From positions 57,910,920-57,974,919 of the forward strand of contig CM055101.1 of the NCBI GenBank assembly GCA_029204225.1: a stretch of DNA of 64,000 nt, written 5' to 3'. Origin of the DNA: Diphasiastrum complanatum (lineage: Eukaryota; Streptophyta; Lycopodiopsida; Lycopodiales; Lycopodiaceae). This document shows positions 53,313 to 64,000 of the stretch, piece by piece (position 1 is the first letter of the stretch; every line of letters begins with the position of its first letter). A model generated the notes under the pieces. It did no database searches and was not told the DNA's origin. It saw only the letters and a program-made list of their open reading frames with translations. The translations under genes and the position numbers were made by a program.

Positions 53313-54215
53313 AGACTCTTCAAGAGGAGATTTACATGTCGCAATCAGAGGGATACAAGATCAAGGGTAAGGAGCATCTTGTCTGCAAAATACACAAGGC
53401 TCTTTATGGTCAGAAACAGTCACCAAGAACCTGGTTTCAGAAGACAAATGCATTTCTAATTGAGATGGTTTTATTCCAAACTCGATAGACTTGAATGTCT
53501 ATTTCAAATCTATTTCGACTTCCTTCATAATCATCACTTTATATGTAGATAATACGTTACAGTTTATCTCTTGAAGAATACAAAATGCATCTGGGTCCAG
53601 CCCATTACTGTCTTGGAATTCAAATTCATCGAAATCGATCCAGCAGACAAATCGACTTCAGTCAACAACGATATCTCACTAACATGTTAGAAAAATATGG
53701 CTGCAAATCAAGCTTATTTTACCTCAACTATCAAAGGAAACTATCAAAGGAACAATGTCCTCAAAGTGAGGCATAAAAGGAGGAGATGGAACAATATCCA
53801 TTTCACTTTATTATCAGCTCACTAACGTATGCAATGCTCTGCACCCAACTTGATTTTACATACACGATCAATTCACTTGCCAGTTCCTATCGAATCTAGG
53901 GCTAATCTATTGGAAAGCACTTATGAAGGTCATGAAATATGTTCAAGCAACAAAACATCTGTGCATCTATTATGGAGGCAACCGATATGACAACATTCTT
54001 AAAGGTTATACAGATGCAGATTGGGCAGGAGATATTGACACCAAAAAATCAGCTTCTGGATTTTTATTCTTATTCAATCAATGCCCAATCTCATGGAACA
54101 GTCGAAAACAGACCTCCATAGCATTATCATCAACTGAATCATAATACATAGCTGCCAAAATTGCTACCAAGGAGGCAATGTGACTGAGAAATACACTAGT
54201 AGATATCATATAAGG
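53276..54215 (+). pseudogene. Ty1/copia reverse transcriptase-RNase H remnant (family G)
   Basis: The plus strand begins IVHQMDVQIAFLKETLQEEI, then KIHKALYGQKQSPRTWFQK, a break in the YVDD region (LYVDNT near 53540) and GPAHYCLGIQIHR. RNase H follows: MKYVQATKHLCIYYGG, GYTDADWAGDID, SRKQTSIALSSTES and a stop. The 5' end is missing. It is head to head with the family F fragment. Confidence 0.8.
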
Positions 54216-54763
54216 GAAAGCTCCTCAAGATCCTACTTACAAGACAAACACAATGGAAAACACGCTATGGAGAAACCACCCAACCAAGTAGAAGCAACTA
54301 ATCAACTCTAGAAGCCTCACCCCCAAGCCAGGGAATAGGAGGCATAAAAGTAGAGTGAGAGCCTAGCAATAAATCAAGCAAAAGGTGAGGTAATAGGGCG
54401 AGTTTGGCCTCTTTATATAGAGCCTAGAACCACCTGTGCACATGGTCATGCAAGGTCCTAACTCTCATATACATAGACTCATCTAGAATAGAGTCTCTAT
54501 GCATGGATTCTCTATTCATAGAATTGCTATTGATAACCCTACACATGCATACACTATCTCTATTGATAACTCTACACATGCATACAGTGTTTCAAACCTT
54601 GTACTAACTCCATTTAGTGTGTTATGGGCCTCACAAGGATATTAGTTAATTTTTGAGTCACGTCCAATATGACGTGGCATAACTAACAGCTCGTTTCACT
54701 GGAGTACTGTGTATCGAAGACTAGGAGTATATTGAATCCTATGTATTGGTCATGGACATGACA
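54216..54763 (-). repeat. LTR of chromovirus copy 1 (approximate left end)
   Basis: On the minus strand it starts TGTCATGTCCATGACC at 54763, directly after a polypurine tract (AAGGGGGGAAGAA, 54776-54764), and runs to about 54260. GTTGGGTGGTTT near its end is shared with the second chromovirus LTR. Confidence 0.6.
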
Positions 54764-55366
54764 TTCTTCCCCCCTTGAACTGCTCTTCTCCTCATAAGCT
54801 AAACTTAGGAAAATTCTTCTTTATACTATCAACTCTCTCCCACGAATCATCATCCTCAGTACGACCTTTCCACCAAATTAAGCACTCAGAGATAGAATGA
54901 TTTCTTAATTGTTTATCTTTGGTTCTGAGCACTTTCTCATGTTCCAAAGGTACACTTCAACAAATCTTACAAATGGGATAAATCCTCATTAGATCCAACT
55001 GTATCACCTTCATGTAAACTTAGTTTCAAACAACTTACATGAAATACTGGGTGTGCAGCTGATTTTCCTTGAAGATCAAGTTCAGACGCCAAAGAACCAA
55101 TTCTACGTACAATCCTAAACGATCCACAAAAATGGGTAGACAGTTTGTAATGCTTCCTTGTACGTAATGTCTTGAATCTTTTGGAATCCTAAGATATACC
55201 CAGTCATCAACTTTGAAATCTCTGGGAGATCTCTTAAGATCGGCATAGTGGTTATTTCTATCTTGAGCACTTTGGATACTATCTTTAGTATAACAATCAC
55301 CAAGTGAAGATCTTCATTAATCCTGTCACATGCAAACCAAAAGGACACATGTGGAGCATAAACCAC
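54764..55366 (-). pseudogene. Chromovirus (Ty3/gypsy) integrase C-terminus with chromodomain, copy 1
   Basis: The minus strand reads the end of a gypsy integrase (KDFKVDDWVYL-like blocks in shifted frames, 55115-55366). A chromodomain, CLIWWKGRTEDDDSWERV, lies at about 54890-54835, then a short tail and the polypurine tract. In chromoviruses this domain binds histone marks and guides integration to heterochromatin. Stops and frameshifts are present. The 5' side is cut by the LTR of chromovirus copy 2. Confidence 0.7.
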
Positions 55367-55763
55367 CCAACGAACAAGAAATTGCTAGTCAATACCCTCA
55401 CCACTTCACCCCAAAGCCAAGGTGAATGAATACAAGAGAGGAGAGGATCCTGCCTCATGTATCTGAAATTCCAATAGGGAGATGGGCGAGTTTCAATAGT
55501 ATATATTCTCTCCAAGAGGAGAGAATATTCCTCTTAGGATCCCCATGCAACCTATAATAAGCTATTGACCTCCTATTCTTGTATTATAGCAATCAAACAC
55601 CATGCAAGTGCTCCTATGTCCAAATATAGGTTTGGGCCGTTATATGATTATTAATTACTTTACCGACTAAGTCCGAAATAACGAGGCATACCTAATAACC
55701 ACATACACTGGAGTGACCAGCTATCCATGTTCTGAATCCCTGATACTGGACATTGACATAACA
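55367..55763 (-). repeat. LTR of chromovirus copy 2
   Basis: On the minus strand it starts TGTTATGTCAATGTCC at 55763 after an AAGGGGGGAAGAA tract, identical to copy 1. It contains the 50-bp block shared with 16790-16840. The right end lies near 55340-55370. Confidence 0.6.
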
Positions 55764-56420
55764 TTCTTCCCCCCTTAAACTACTTTTGTCCTCAGAAGCA
55801 GAAACTAGGGAAGTTTTCCTTCATGCTTTCGACCCGTTCCCATGAATCATCATCCTCAATTTGTCCCTTCCACCTAATCAAGCACTCAGAGCTAGAACAA
55901 TTTCTTATTGTTTATCTCTAGTTCTGAGTACTCTTTCAGGTTCAAAAGGAACACTAAGTGATAAGTCTTCCAAATGGCTAAGATCCTCCTCTGAACCAAC
56001 TACGTCACTTTCATGTAAACATACTTTTAACTGGCTTACATGAAACATTGGGTGAGCAGTGTTCTTATCCTGAAGATCTAGTTCGTAAGCTAAAGAACCA
56101 ATTCTTCTTATAATCCGAAATAGTCCACATAGTATCTGGTAGACAATTTATAATGCTTCCCCATATGCAGTCTTAGAATCTTTTAGTATTCTAAGATATA
56201 CCCATTGAAAATTGTACATCGAGATAATGGACTATAACCTATAGTAGAATGTTTTCTACTATTGTAAAAAAACTCAATCAAAGGAACGTAATCTTCCCAC
56301 TGAGATTGCCTGGTAGACACATATGTTCTCAACATATCCTCCATAGTTTGATTACTTCTCTCAGTCTGGCCATCTGATTCAGGATGATCACTAAAACTTG
56401 TCCATTTGGACCCCTTCTAA
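55764..56420 (-). pseudogene. Chromovirus integrase core and C-terminus, copy 2
   Basis: The minus strand has the integrase core end SDHPESDGQTERSNQTMEDM (about 56395-56335, with the catalytic Glu in TERSNQ), then DYVPLIEFFYNSRKHSTIGY. The C-terminal block ELDLQDKNTAHPMFHVSQLK (about 56080-56020) follows, then a frameshifted chromodomain region similar to copy 1. It breaks off at about 56420, where a tandem repeat begins. Confidence 0.78.
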
Positions 56421-56427
56421 GTAGGAA

Positions 56428-56640
56428 AGCTTTTTTTCTAGTTAAAAAATGCATGTGCATCAATTGCATCTAGGGAAACAGCTTTTTTCCTAGTTAAAAA
56501 ATGCATGTGCATCAATTGCATCTAGGGAAAACATTATTTTCCTAGATACATTTCTACCATTTCTAAATTAGAATTTTTTTTTTCCTAGTTACAGAATGTA
56601 TGTGTCTCAAATTTCATATAGGAAATCATTTTATTTCCAA
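56428..56640 (+). repeat. Tandem repeat, 52-bp units
   Basis: Two near-identical 52-bp units (56428-56479 and 56480-56531) contain CTAGTTAAAAAATGCATGTG and TTGCATCTAGGGAAA. A third, diverged unit lies at about 56583-56630. Confidence 0.85.
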
Positions 56641-57541
56641 TATACATTTTAAATCATAAATTAGTTTTTTTACATATTATAACCTCCCACTCATATTTCT
56701 TATCCTCGTTAACATTAATTGGTGATAGGCCAGTATTTTTTTTTACCATCTTTATAACATGGGCATCGACACTTTCATTTCGTTAGCCCCCTATAGCAAT
56801 TAACATGTTCATTGACTGCATGTTCACAAATTCTAGAACTAAACAGTCAAATCAAGGTGTCCGAAGATTTGTAGCCCCAACCTTGATCCAAAAGGTTACA
56901 AATCCTTGGTTCTTTTATTTTTTGTCAAACATTAAGGTGAAAGGTAAAATCATTTTCATATGCATCAATTTCACCTCTCAATTAAAAAGTAGAACATCAA
57001 GAAATTACAAATATTTTTTTTACTATTGGGTAGTGTAGCAAGGTATGTTATACTAAAGCAACTCAAGAAATGGATAACAATCATGGTGCCATATCTCCAT
57101 GTGGCTTTAATAAAGGTACATAATGGTTTTGTAAATTCTTTAACAAGAAGAATTCGTTTAATACACAAGGAGCTTATGACCACTTCATATATGGCTAGAG
57201 ATTGCCAATTGACTGATCAACTTAGAATAAGTTTATGTTTACGATATTTAAGTAGATTCGATTTTATGTCTACACACAAGATAGCTTGATTTTGATCCCT
57301 ATGACTTGACATAGAATAATCAAGCTTGTCGATTTGTCATGTACTTTTAGTACATCCATGCTTATACATGCAAGATAATATCCAATGTAAGCTTTGTAGG
57401 CCCAAAAGGAGCTATTAGCCTTAAGAACAAGGCAATTTTTTCTTTAGGCCCTCCAAAGTAATTAATAAGGATAATAGGTCAATAAGGTCCCAATGTAGTG
57501 TAAATAACACTTAACAAGGGCTAACTATCCTCAAGATAGTT
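56641..57541. other. Unassigned spacer
   Basis: AT-rich. Short open stretches exist on both strands at 56805-57289 but overlap each other and show no domain features. Confidence 0.4.
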
Positions 57542-57768
57542 ATGTTTAGTTAAGTGAGAGCATTGTCTACAACGTCTCATGTGCTTTATCTACATGAATT
57601 CATGCTCTTTCCATTGCTATGTACTCTTTCTTTCATTTCTATTGAGATTCTATGGAGATCTTGTGTTTCTAGCTTTCTATGGATATGTTATCATGATTGT
57701 CTTGTACTCTTTTTGCTTCTAGCTTTACTTCTTTTGTAATTGCTATTTGCTTGGGATTTGGCATGACA
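57542..57768 (+). repeat. Probable copia LTR, 3' part
   Basis: Ends GGCATGACA at 57768 and is followed after TCT by a primer site. Its start is a guess at TGTTTAGTTAAG. The block ATTGTCTTGTACTCTTTTTG...GGGATTTGGCA recurs in altered form at about 57876-57942. Confidence 0.4.
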
Positions 57769-57771
57769 TCT

Positions 57772-57785
57772 TGGTATTAGAGCAT
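57772..57785 (+). other. Primer-binding site, one mismatch
   Basis: TGGTATTAGAGCAT, the tRNA-iMet-type site with C changed to T. 57786-58289 downstream has no coding sequence, so the element is defective. Confidence 0.6.
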
Positions 57786-58289
57786 AGATCCTAAATTTAT
57801 GATGATTCTATGTGAATTTCATTAGATTTGATAAGTTTATTGCATCTGTAGCTTTTTGTGGACGTGCTATCTTGATTGTCTTGTTCCCTTCTTGCTTTTA
57901 GCTTTACTATCATTGTTATTGCTATTAGCTTGGGATTTGGCACATGAAACGATCTCAATTTAGGACATATAGATTGCTCAAATTCGATCTCTTGTGGATG
58001 AAATTATTCCTATCACTCAAGATAGCTCGAATTTGATGTCAATAAACCAAGATATATTTTGGCTTCTAATAGCTCAAATTTCATGCCTACCACTCAAAAG
58101 TTCTCAAATATGATGCCTAACATGCGATTTGGTCTTTATCATTTAACATAATTCGTGAAGCAATCAAACTTGACCAATATGAATTTTTAGACACACAGAT
58201 TGTTCAAGTTCAACTTGTTATTGATGGCATCGGTCCATATTGTTAGATTTTACAGTTTTTACCTTGTAAGTGTAAATGGTTTGATATCG

Positions 58290-58440
58290 ATGTGGTTCTA
58301 AACATCACGTGTGAAATATCATGTAAAAAGTTCAGATCCAATATATATACATTTCATGCAAGTCAATGTCAAATCTCCTAGATTGTAGGACCTATTTCCT
58401 AATTTGTAAAAATCCAGAAGGTCAACACTAACCACCAATG
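58290..58440 (+). repeat. Fragment of the non-autonomous element's LTR family
   Basis: The reverse complement matches about 19525-19665 (AGTTCAGATCCA, TCAAATCTCCTAGATTGTAGG, GAAGGTCAACACTA), with many substitutions. It is older than the complete copy. Confidence 0.7.
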
Positions 58441-58488
58441 ATGAGTTAGAAATCAGTTTTGATCTAATTCATTAGCATAAGCTCTAAA

Positions 58489-58887
58489 TGTGATGATGTA
58501 ATTACTGTACAATTTATTTGGTTTGCTGTATATGGTTGTGATCGGGACGTGAACCGTTAGGATATCACTGATTCCGTAGCCGGCTACTTGGGTTAGCCAA
58601 GTAGCCACACATAGGAAGAATTAGCCTGTACAGAGTTATTTGCAGTATTTGCTATACTTGGGGGGATGTCCAAAGTTTGTCGGTCGAACTTGGCCATATT
58701 GGGCCCAACCTTAGTTTGACAAGTGGTAGTTTTAGGACACCTGCCTTTTCATGCAGTTTGTGAATATTCTATATGTACAATGTCTCTTTGTAATCTATTA
58801 GCTTTTGTTGTGCCATCTTTGAGAGCTTGTGAGGAGTGTCTATGGTGATTGATTGATGTGATTTGCATACTACACTAGATCCTAACA
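58489..58887 (+). repeat. LTR of a LARD-like element
   Basis: About 399 bp from TGTGATGATG to CCTAACA. It contains a TATATG/TGTAATC-type promoter-terminator stretch near 58770-58795 and is followed 11 bp later by a primer site. Confidence 0.55.
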
Positions 58888-58898
58888 GAATTTTAACT

Positions 58899-58911
58899 TA
58901 GTATCAGAGCG
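58899..58911 (+). other. Primer-binding site of the LARD-like element
   Basis: TAGTATCAGAGCG, the tRNA-iMet-type site with one mismatch at the second base. Confidence 0.6.
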
Positions 58912-61900
58912 TCTGGGTGATGCAGGTATGAACGATCCAGTGGAGCTATGAGATAGTGTCTTTCACCAAGAAAAATAGCACTCAGAGCGTCTCAAGAGAG
59001 AGGACTCCATATGGGGTATCGGCAGTCCGGATGGTAGGAGGCAACAAAGTTCCTTCGATCGGAGCTTCGGGGAATATCAGAACGATCGTCGTAGGTGGAT
59101 TCCGGGGAGAATTCACGAAAAATCTTGCAGTTTTGGTGGTTTCGGGGAAATCATCAGTGGTGGCTTCATAATTCACTGTGTGGATAGCCCTTTGGCACAA
59201 CGAGGCTTGCATGGATATACAAAGAGCAGCGATGGAGAGCCACAGCAATTTACAGGATCAAATTTGGTTGAAAACGGAAAAAATCTGGCAAATTTCCAGT
59301 TTCGTGGGGTGTTGATGGATTTTTGAGAAAATCGACTTGTTTGCAGTCAATACTGCATTAATTGGAGGACTGTAGATTGGATCAGATCACTAGAGGTAGG
59401 GCGACCTCAGTGGGCTAGGCAACTGCAAGAGGAATCTCAAGGAAAGCCTGAGTAAAGCTCATAATATCCTTCTCTTCAAAGCTGCTAGGGTTTGCAGGCA
59501 GAAAAATGAAAGGCTTTCTCTATAGGAGCCTGTTTCAGGATCTATAAGAATCTAGTGACCTAGTGATGTACGTTCACTATTTGGCTACCGTAGGGCCAAA
59601 ATTTGGGACAAGTTTTGGCTGGTGAAACCTGATATAGGACGGTACAATGAGGCATTATCGCTTCGAAATCATTATCACTAACTCCTGATAGGGTAACAGG
59701 GTGTTTGGAAGCGGTAAATGCAATATGGGGGCGAATGGTAGAGAAATTGTGTGGAGAAAGCTAGTATTGGCGATGGAAGTGCAGTTTGGCGGCGTGACTA
59801 CTCATCATTGGCGACAATTTTGAGAGGGCAAGCAATCACAGGTGAGAGGTAGGCATGGTATGGCAGTTACGGGTGAAAAATTCTCGTGATCAGGTTCAAC
59901 TCTTGGGGTTAGAACCAACAACGTCAAGTGGCATTTTGGAGGAACGCTCTCACAAGTATGATCGACAATGGCATTGTTGAGTTAGGTGATAGCTGCATTG
60001 ACAAATGCATCTATAGCTTGCAAATTTCTCATTTGGAGAGAAATATGGGCTAGCTTGGAGGTACACACATATTGGCGGTCACAGGTGATGAAAGTGCCAA
60101 TTGGAAACCATTGGGCAAGATAGCGGACTTGCATTGGACGAGCTGTGTGGGGGACACACAAAGGATGAAGAATGGGTCAATAATCACAATTTGGGTGCTC
60201 TTGGTGAGTGGTGAGTGTGATGATTTTGCGGTTTTGTAGTCGGTAAGTCATTTTTGATCAAGTCATAGTAGCTGTGGAGCAGTGTATCAGGTTTGTCATC
60301 AAAGAGATACACTTCAACTACCAGTTTGGATTAGTCAAGTCAATTTTCCATATTAGTATTGCGTCAAGGATGCAAATTCCAGTGATGACAGGGTGCCAAT
60401 CGTTTGGTTTGGGCCATGTAAGATCTCACAGGTTCACTTGGAGGGATATTGGCATGTCACGTCTTGTGAGGGACTTGATGGTGGCATTGGAGTTCACATC
60501 TCAATGTATTCACAGGGAATGGTTTGGAACCATTCACTTGAGCAGCTTGGAGCTAGCTTGGGGGAATACAGGTGGGGCACTACAGTAGATGCTCAGATCT
60601 TTGTGATCAGGGATGACATTGGGATACATGGCAGGGATAGCACTGCAGGATGACATGGGATGATCAAGGGGCAGCTATTTCATATTGGACTTGAGTCATT
60701 GGCATGGACAATACTTACAGGTGGGATTCATGATGGAATCAAAAGGCTGCAAACACAAATGGGCAAAGCGTGAAGCTTTGGGAGCCAACTCTAGGTTGGA
60801 GAGCTGATGGAGATATAGAGGGGTGTGATCGGAGGGCAAACACTATGGTGAGTGTTTTGTTAGCGATCTACTTGAGGGGAAACTGATGGCGAGGACTTCA
60901 TGGTGTGCTTATTTGGGAGTACAGGTTGGCGTTACAACAGGGGGCCAGTCATTGGCATTGGCATCGATGGGGAGGCATATATCATCACGGGCGTGGATAA
61001 GCTGTCTATAGCTTTCATGCATTTGGCTGTATTTGCAGGAGTCTAGGCTTGGCACAGGTGTTGGAATCTCTATGGTGCAGTTTCTCAGGTGGTGAGATAA
61101 GAGATAAGCCTAGAGAAAGTCACTCAGAGCCATATACCTTAGTACGATCAGGGAGGCAGCGGTCTCGGGATCCCATGAGTGGTGACTCAGGGATAGGCTT
61201 GCGTTGGCATGGTCTCAGGTGGCACATAGCTAGGGAGAGCGAGCAGCTGCTAGGAGCCAGGTGGAGCTAGTGATGCTTTGGCATTCGACTTGTCTAGCAG
61301 GCTGGTGACCAAGATCGGAGACATCAGGTGAGCATAGTATGTGGATGATGAGTCCATTGGGGTGGCACTTAGGGAGATACTATAGTTGCTCAGGTATGAT
61401 ATTACATTTGATGTATGGATGATGTTCTTCAACTGATGCATCATGTGGTGACCCAGGGATGGGTCAAGCCTACTTGGAGATAGGTGGCATGGAGTATACC
61501 TAGGGTGGTACATATCTTGAGGGCATGGAGTGCATTAAGGGTGATGTGGATCCAGCATGCCCATGGTTGTGAGCCAGCAGGGATGGAGATGGTTGCTCAT
61601 GGAGTGATAGCTGTTACTTTGGTGAGTGATCAGGTGAGCTGCATGGCTATATGCACGATGATCTCCAGGTCGGCATCACATGTTATTTCTATCCATCATT
61701 ATTTGGTAAGCAGGATGCAGCTTTTGGTTTAAATCCAATTGGAGTATAGTTGCACTACAGGTGGACAGATTCTTGGGGAGCTATCAACGGGTAATGGATA
61801 CTTGGTGATCAAATGGTACAGGGTACAGGGTTCTGGAGCTATCCTACCTGATATGCGATGGATCGTGGGTGAGTTGTTCATCACGATAGTGGATCTAGAG

Positions 61901-62150
61901 TACATTTGCTTTGCTTTGGTTGACATGATGGATACATTGTGGAGATAAGGTCCTTGGTGGGAGGCCTATGTACTAGTCAAATCAGAGTTGGCAATGTCAA
62001 GCATGAGAAGTTGAGCCTACATGGGATGTAGGACAAGCAGATCATCATTAGTGTCTCCAGGAGATAGGTGAGCTACTTAGGTATAGCCTATGGTGAGGTT
62101 TTGCACAAAACTGAAAGGAATTGTGGAGCAGCATGATATACATTGTAAAA
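58912..62150 (+). mobile_element. Non-coding interior of a LARD-like element
   Basis: About 3.2 kb that is markedly richer in G than the rest of the window, with no gag or pol similarity in any frame. The longest open stretches (for example 60274-60588) overlap others in different frames and lack any domain. An LTR with a primer site in front and no coding capacity fits a large retrotransposon derivative. The 3' LTR is not visible, so it is truncated or extends in altered form. Confidence 0.45.
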
Positions 62151-62283
62151 AAAATGTGGTGGGAGTTGTGGCCAAAAAAATGAAGGTATGGTCAATGTTT
62201 TAAGACTATTTGCGCATACATTAGAATAATTAGAGATATTTGATCTTTACTAATTTTTGTATTTTGTTTTTTTGTTAATATTA

Positions 62284-62837
62284 GGATATATCAGAAATTG
62301 ACCATCACAGATTTAAAAAAAAAAGCTTCTTCAAAGATGATTCACAGGTGAGAAAAATATCTTTTGTTTAGATTATATAATAATGAAATTTTTGTAAATT
62401 TTATTCTATTAATGTAATTATGAAGTCTAATTTATCACATTTGTTTTTGTTACAGGTGTACGGGGTAGAAGATTTTGATTTACAAGACCAAGAAACTATT
62501 TTAATGTGATATTTTAATTTACGTACAATAGATGATTTGTACGACAAATTTAAAGAGCATTATGATAGTTTAAAGGATTTAAGAAAAAATCTACGTGTGA
62601 AAAACCGTTCGTACACTTGCATGAGAGAAGAATCAGTAGATTCCCTTTTGTATGAAGGCAAAATAGCTGTTCATAAAAAACAAAAGAGATGTTTGGTATT
62701 GGAGGACATTGAAGTGCATGTGTAAGTATGTTGGTTTTTGCCTTTGGTATAAAGACAAAATAGTTGTTCGTAAAAACAAAAGAGATTTGGAATTGGAGGA
62801 TATTGAAAGAATATGTAAGTATATTGATTTTTGGTTG
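62284..62837 (+). pseudogene. Unrecognised spliced gene fragment with duplicated exon end
   Basis: Plus strand. A short exon, DISEIDHHRFKKKSFFKDDS, follows a TTAATATTAG acceptor at 62283 and ends at a GTGAGA donor (62349). After a TTGTTACAG acceptor (62456) the next exon reads VYGVEDFDLQDQETILM, has one stop at about 62507, then RTIDDLYDKFKEHYDSLKDL and VKNRSYTCMREESVDSLLYE up to a GTAAGT donor at 62722. The last part, from GKIAVHKKQKRCLVLEDIE through the donor, is repeated once with changes at 62754-62837. I do not recognise the protein; it is charged and may be part of a transposon gene. Confidence 0.4.
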
Positions 62838-64000
62838 TTATGATTCGAGTTACATGATTTCGTTCTTTGCCTAGAATCGTCATGCAACGACTGTGTTTCA
62901 AAAGTGCAGTCTTTTGTAAGCAATCAGCGCTTTCTCTGTTTTATCATCAATTGTTTGTTTCAGCAAGTTATCAGATTTTTTGTGAATGAGTGACATCATG
63001 ATACGATATTTCAAAAAGAGCTGGAAATAATTATGTTGTTCAATTGAATTTATGAAAACCCTCTTCAAATACAAAAACAGTGATTGTACCAGCTCTCTTG
63101 GTTGAGAGTTTTCTCCGACGGTATCTGACTTTCCAGGTTTTTGGTCATTCATATTTAAGTGGCTTGTTTTAGTATTCCATGCTTGTTGTTTGTTCTCTAA
63201 TTCACCAAATTTATGCAACTTGTGCATTAGACATCTACATGAGATTTCGGGCTTGCAACTGTAGTTATGTTATTGAGCTCATGTTAATACAACAGATGAA
63301 AAATTGGGTCAGCTAACCTGTAACTGGATCTAGATAGCAGAGACAAGTTCTAATTTCAAGAATGCAAGCTTTGACACCATGGCTTGTGGGATCTCTCTCA
63401 TTGTATTCTCCAGTTTTTGCATCCTTGATTTTACCATGCAAATCTAACCTGCGACTGTAGGGCATCTTGCCGACGAATTACTTTTTCTCTACTTGCTTCA
63501 ACTGTACAGGTGCTGATTCTGAATGTTAGTCAGAAAATAATTTTGAGAATGTGCTGATTCAATCCATTCTTGTTGTAGTAGCTCACATTTATTGGGCCTT
63601 AGAAACTAAATTCAATTATGATATGACATCATTATGAGCCAACTCCCATTTCTTTTTTCAGGATCTATCAAATTTCGTTTCTCCATCTGAGTCATAGCGA
63701 TGATCTGCGTGATCAATTAAATGCTCATTCACAACTATGTGAGTTGTTCGCAACTGTGCGACTTTCTACAACATCGTCATACCACTTTAGTTTTTTGTAA
63801 CGGGACGAGCTTCTGTTGGCAAATCCAAGTACTCAGATTTTCAGATTTCTGTTGGATAATCAGGTGCTCAGTTTGCCAGTTATCTGATAACAACGTTTTT
63901 GTCGCTTTCTGTATGAACTTGATATTGTCTCTTTTTTTTTGGCCTGTCATTTTTCTTTGTTTAGAGGCACGTATTTCCAAAATATTAGATTGCAGATTTA
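62838..64000. other. Right end of the window, nothing assigned
   Basis: AT-rich sequence with short random ORFs only. No LTR, primer site or conserved block was recognised. Confidence 0.5.

Noticed and set aside
57026-57289. An 87-codon ORF with basic residues
   Set aside because: It overlaps a comparable frame on the opposite strand and shows no recognisable motif.
58956-59248. ORFs on both strands just after the primer site of the LARD-like element
   Set aside because: They overlap each other, have no gag features, and are short; chance frames in G-rich sequence are likely.

Overview
The window looks like repeat-rich nuclear DNA of a land plant. The evidence is spliceosomal introns, a plant class I small heat-shock protein gene, Ty1/copia elements primed with the plant-type TGGTATCAGAGC site, and chromodomain-bearing Ty3/gypsy elements. 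An intron inside the class I HSP20 gene, usually intronless in flowering plants, and the very low gene density lean towards a seedless plant such as a fern or lycophyte; this is an inference. No rRNA, canonical tRNA, CRISPR array or bacterial operon was seen.

Layout. 1-2406 is a decayed, intron-containing transposase-like gene (copy 1 of a family with copy 2 at about 30571-31432, minus strand). 2578-3361 is a convergent spliced gene fragment. 3909-4292 is a compact intact ORF for a divergent histone H3-fold protein that could be a centromeric H3 (CENH3), with a TATA box upstream. 5090-10355 holds remnants of four copia elements on both strands. 10609-16766 is a complete, very young copia element (682-bp LTRs, TGCTA target duplication, uninterrupted 1322-codon gag-pol). 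19063-24769 is a complete but non-autonomous LTR element (865-bp LTRs, TGTGA target duplication); its single ORF is built from a decayed copia polyprotein plus a new module present twice.

24775-30205 contains copia remnants and short unexplained ORFs. 31479-33900 is probably a non-coding element with a tRNA-derived SINE-like head at its right side. 34941-36700 is a Ty3/gypsy gag-protease remnant. 37952-38643 is the HSP20 gene, with a heat-shock element upstream; its whole upstream region is duplicated at 40015-40363. 40509-43122 is a decayed copia element with its 3' LTR. 43382-43870 is an unrecognised spliced gene fragment.

45793-56420 is a nest of broken gypsy and copia pieces, including an internally inverted copia copy (47037-49984), a head-to-head copia junction near 53.3 kb and two successive chromovirus 3' ends. 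57542-62150 has two LTRs with primer-binding sites; the second leads into about 3.2 kb without coding sequence (LARD-like). 62284-62837 is a spliced gene fragment with a duplicated exon end.

How it fits together. Most of the sequence is nested retrotransposon insertions. The two complete elements share primer-binding site, polypurine tract, LTR 3' termini and ORF start, so the non-autonomous one is probably mobilised by proteins of a relative of the autonomous one. Only the H3-like ORF and the HSP20 gene look like host genes, and the HSP20 gene has no visible start codon.
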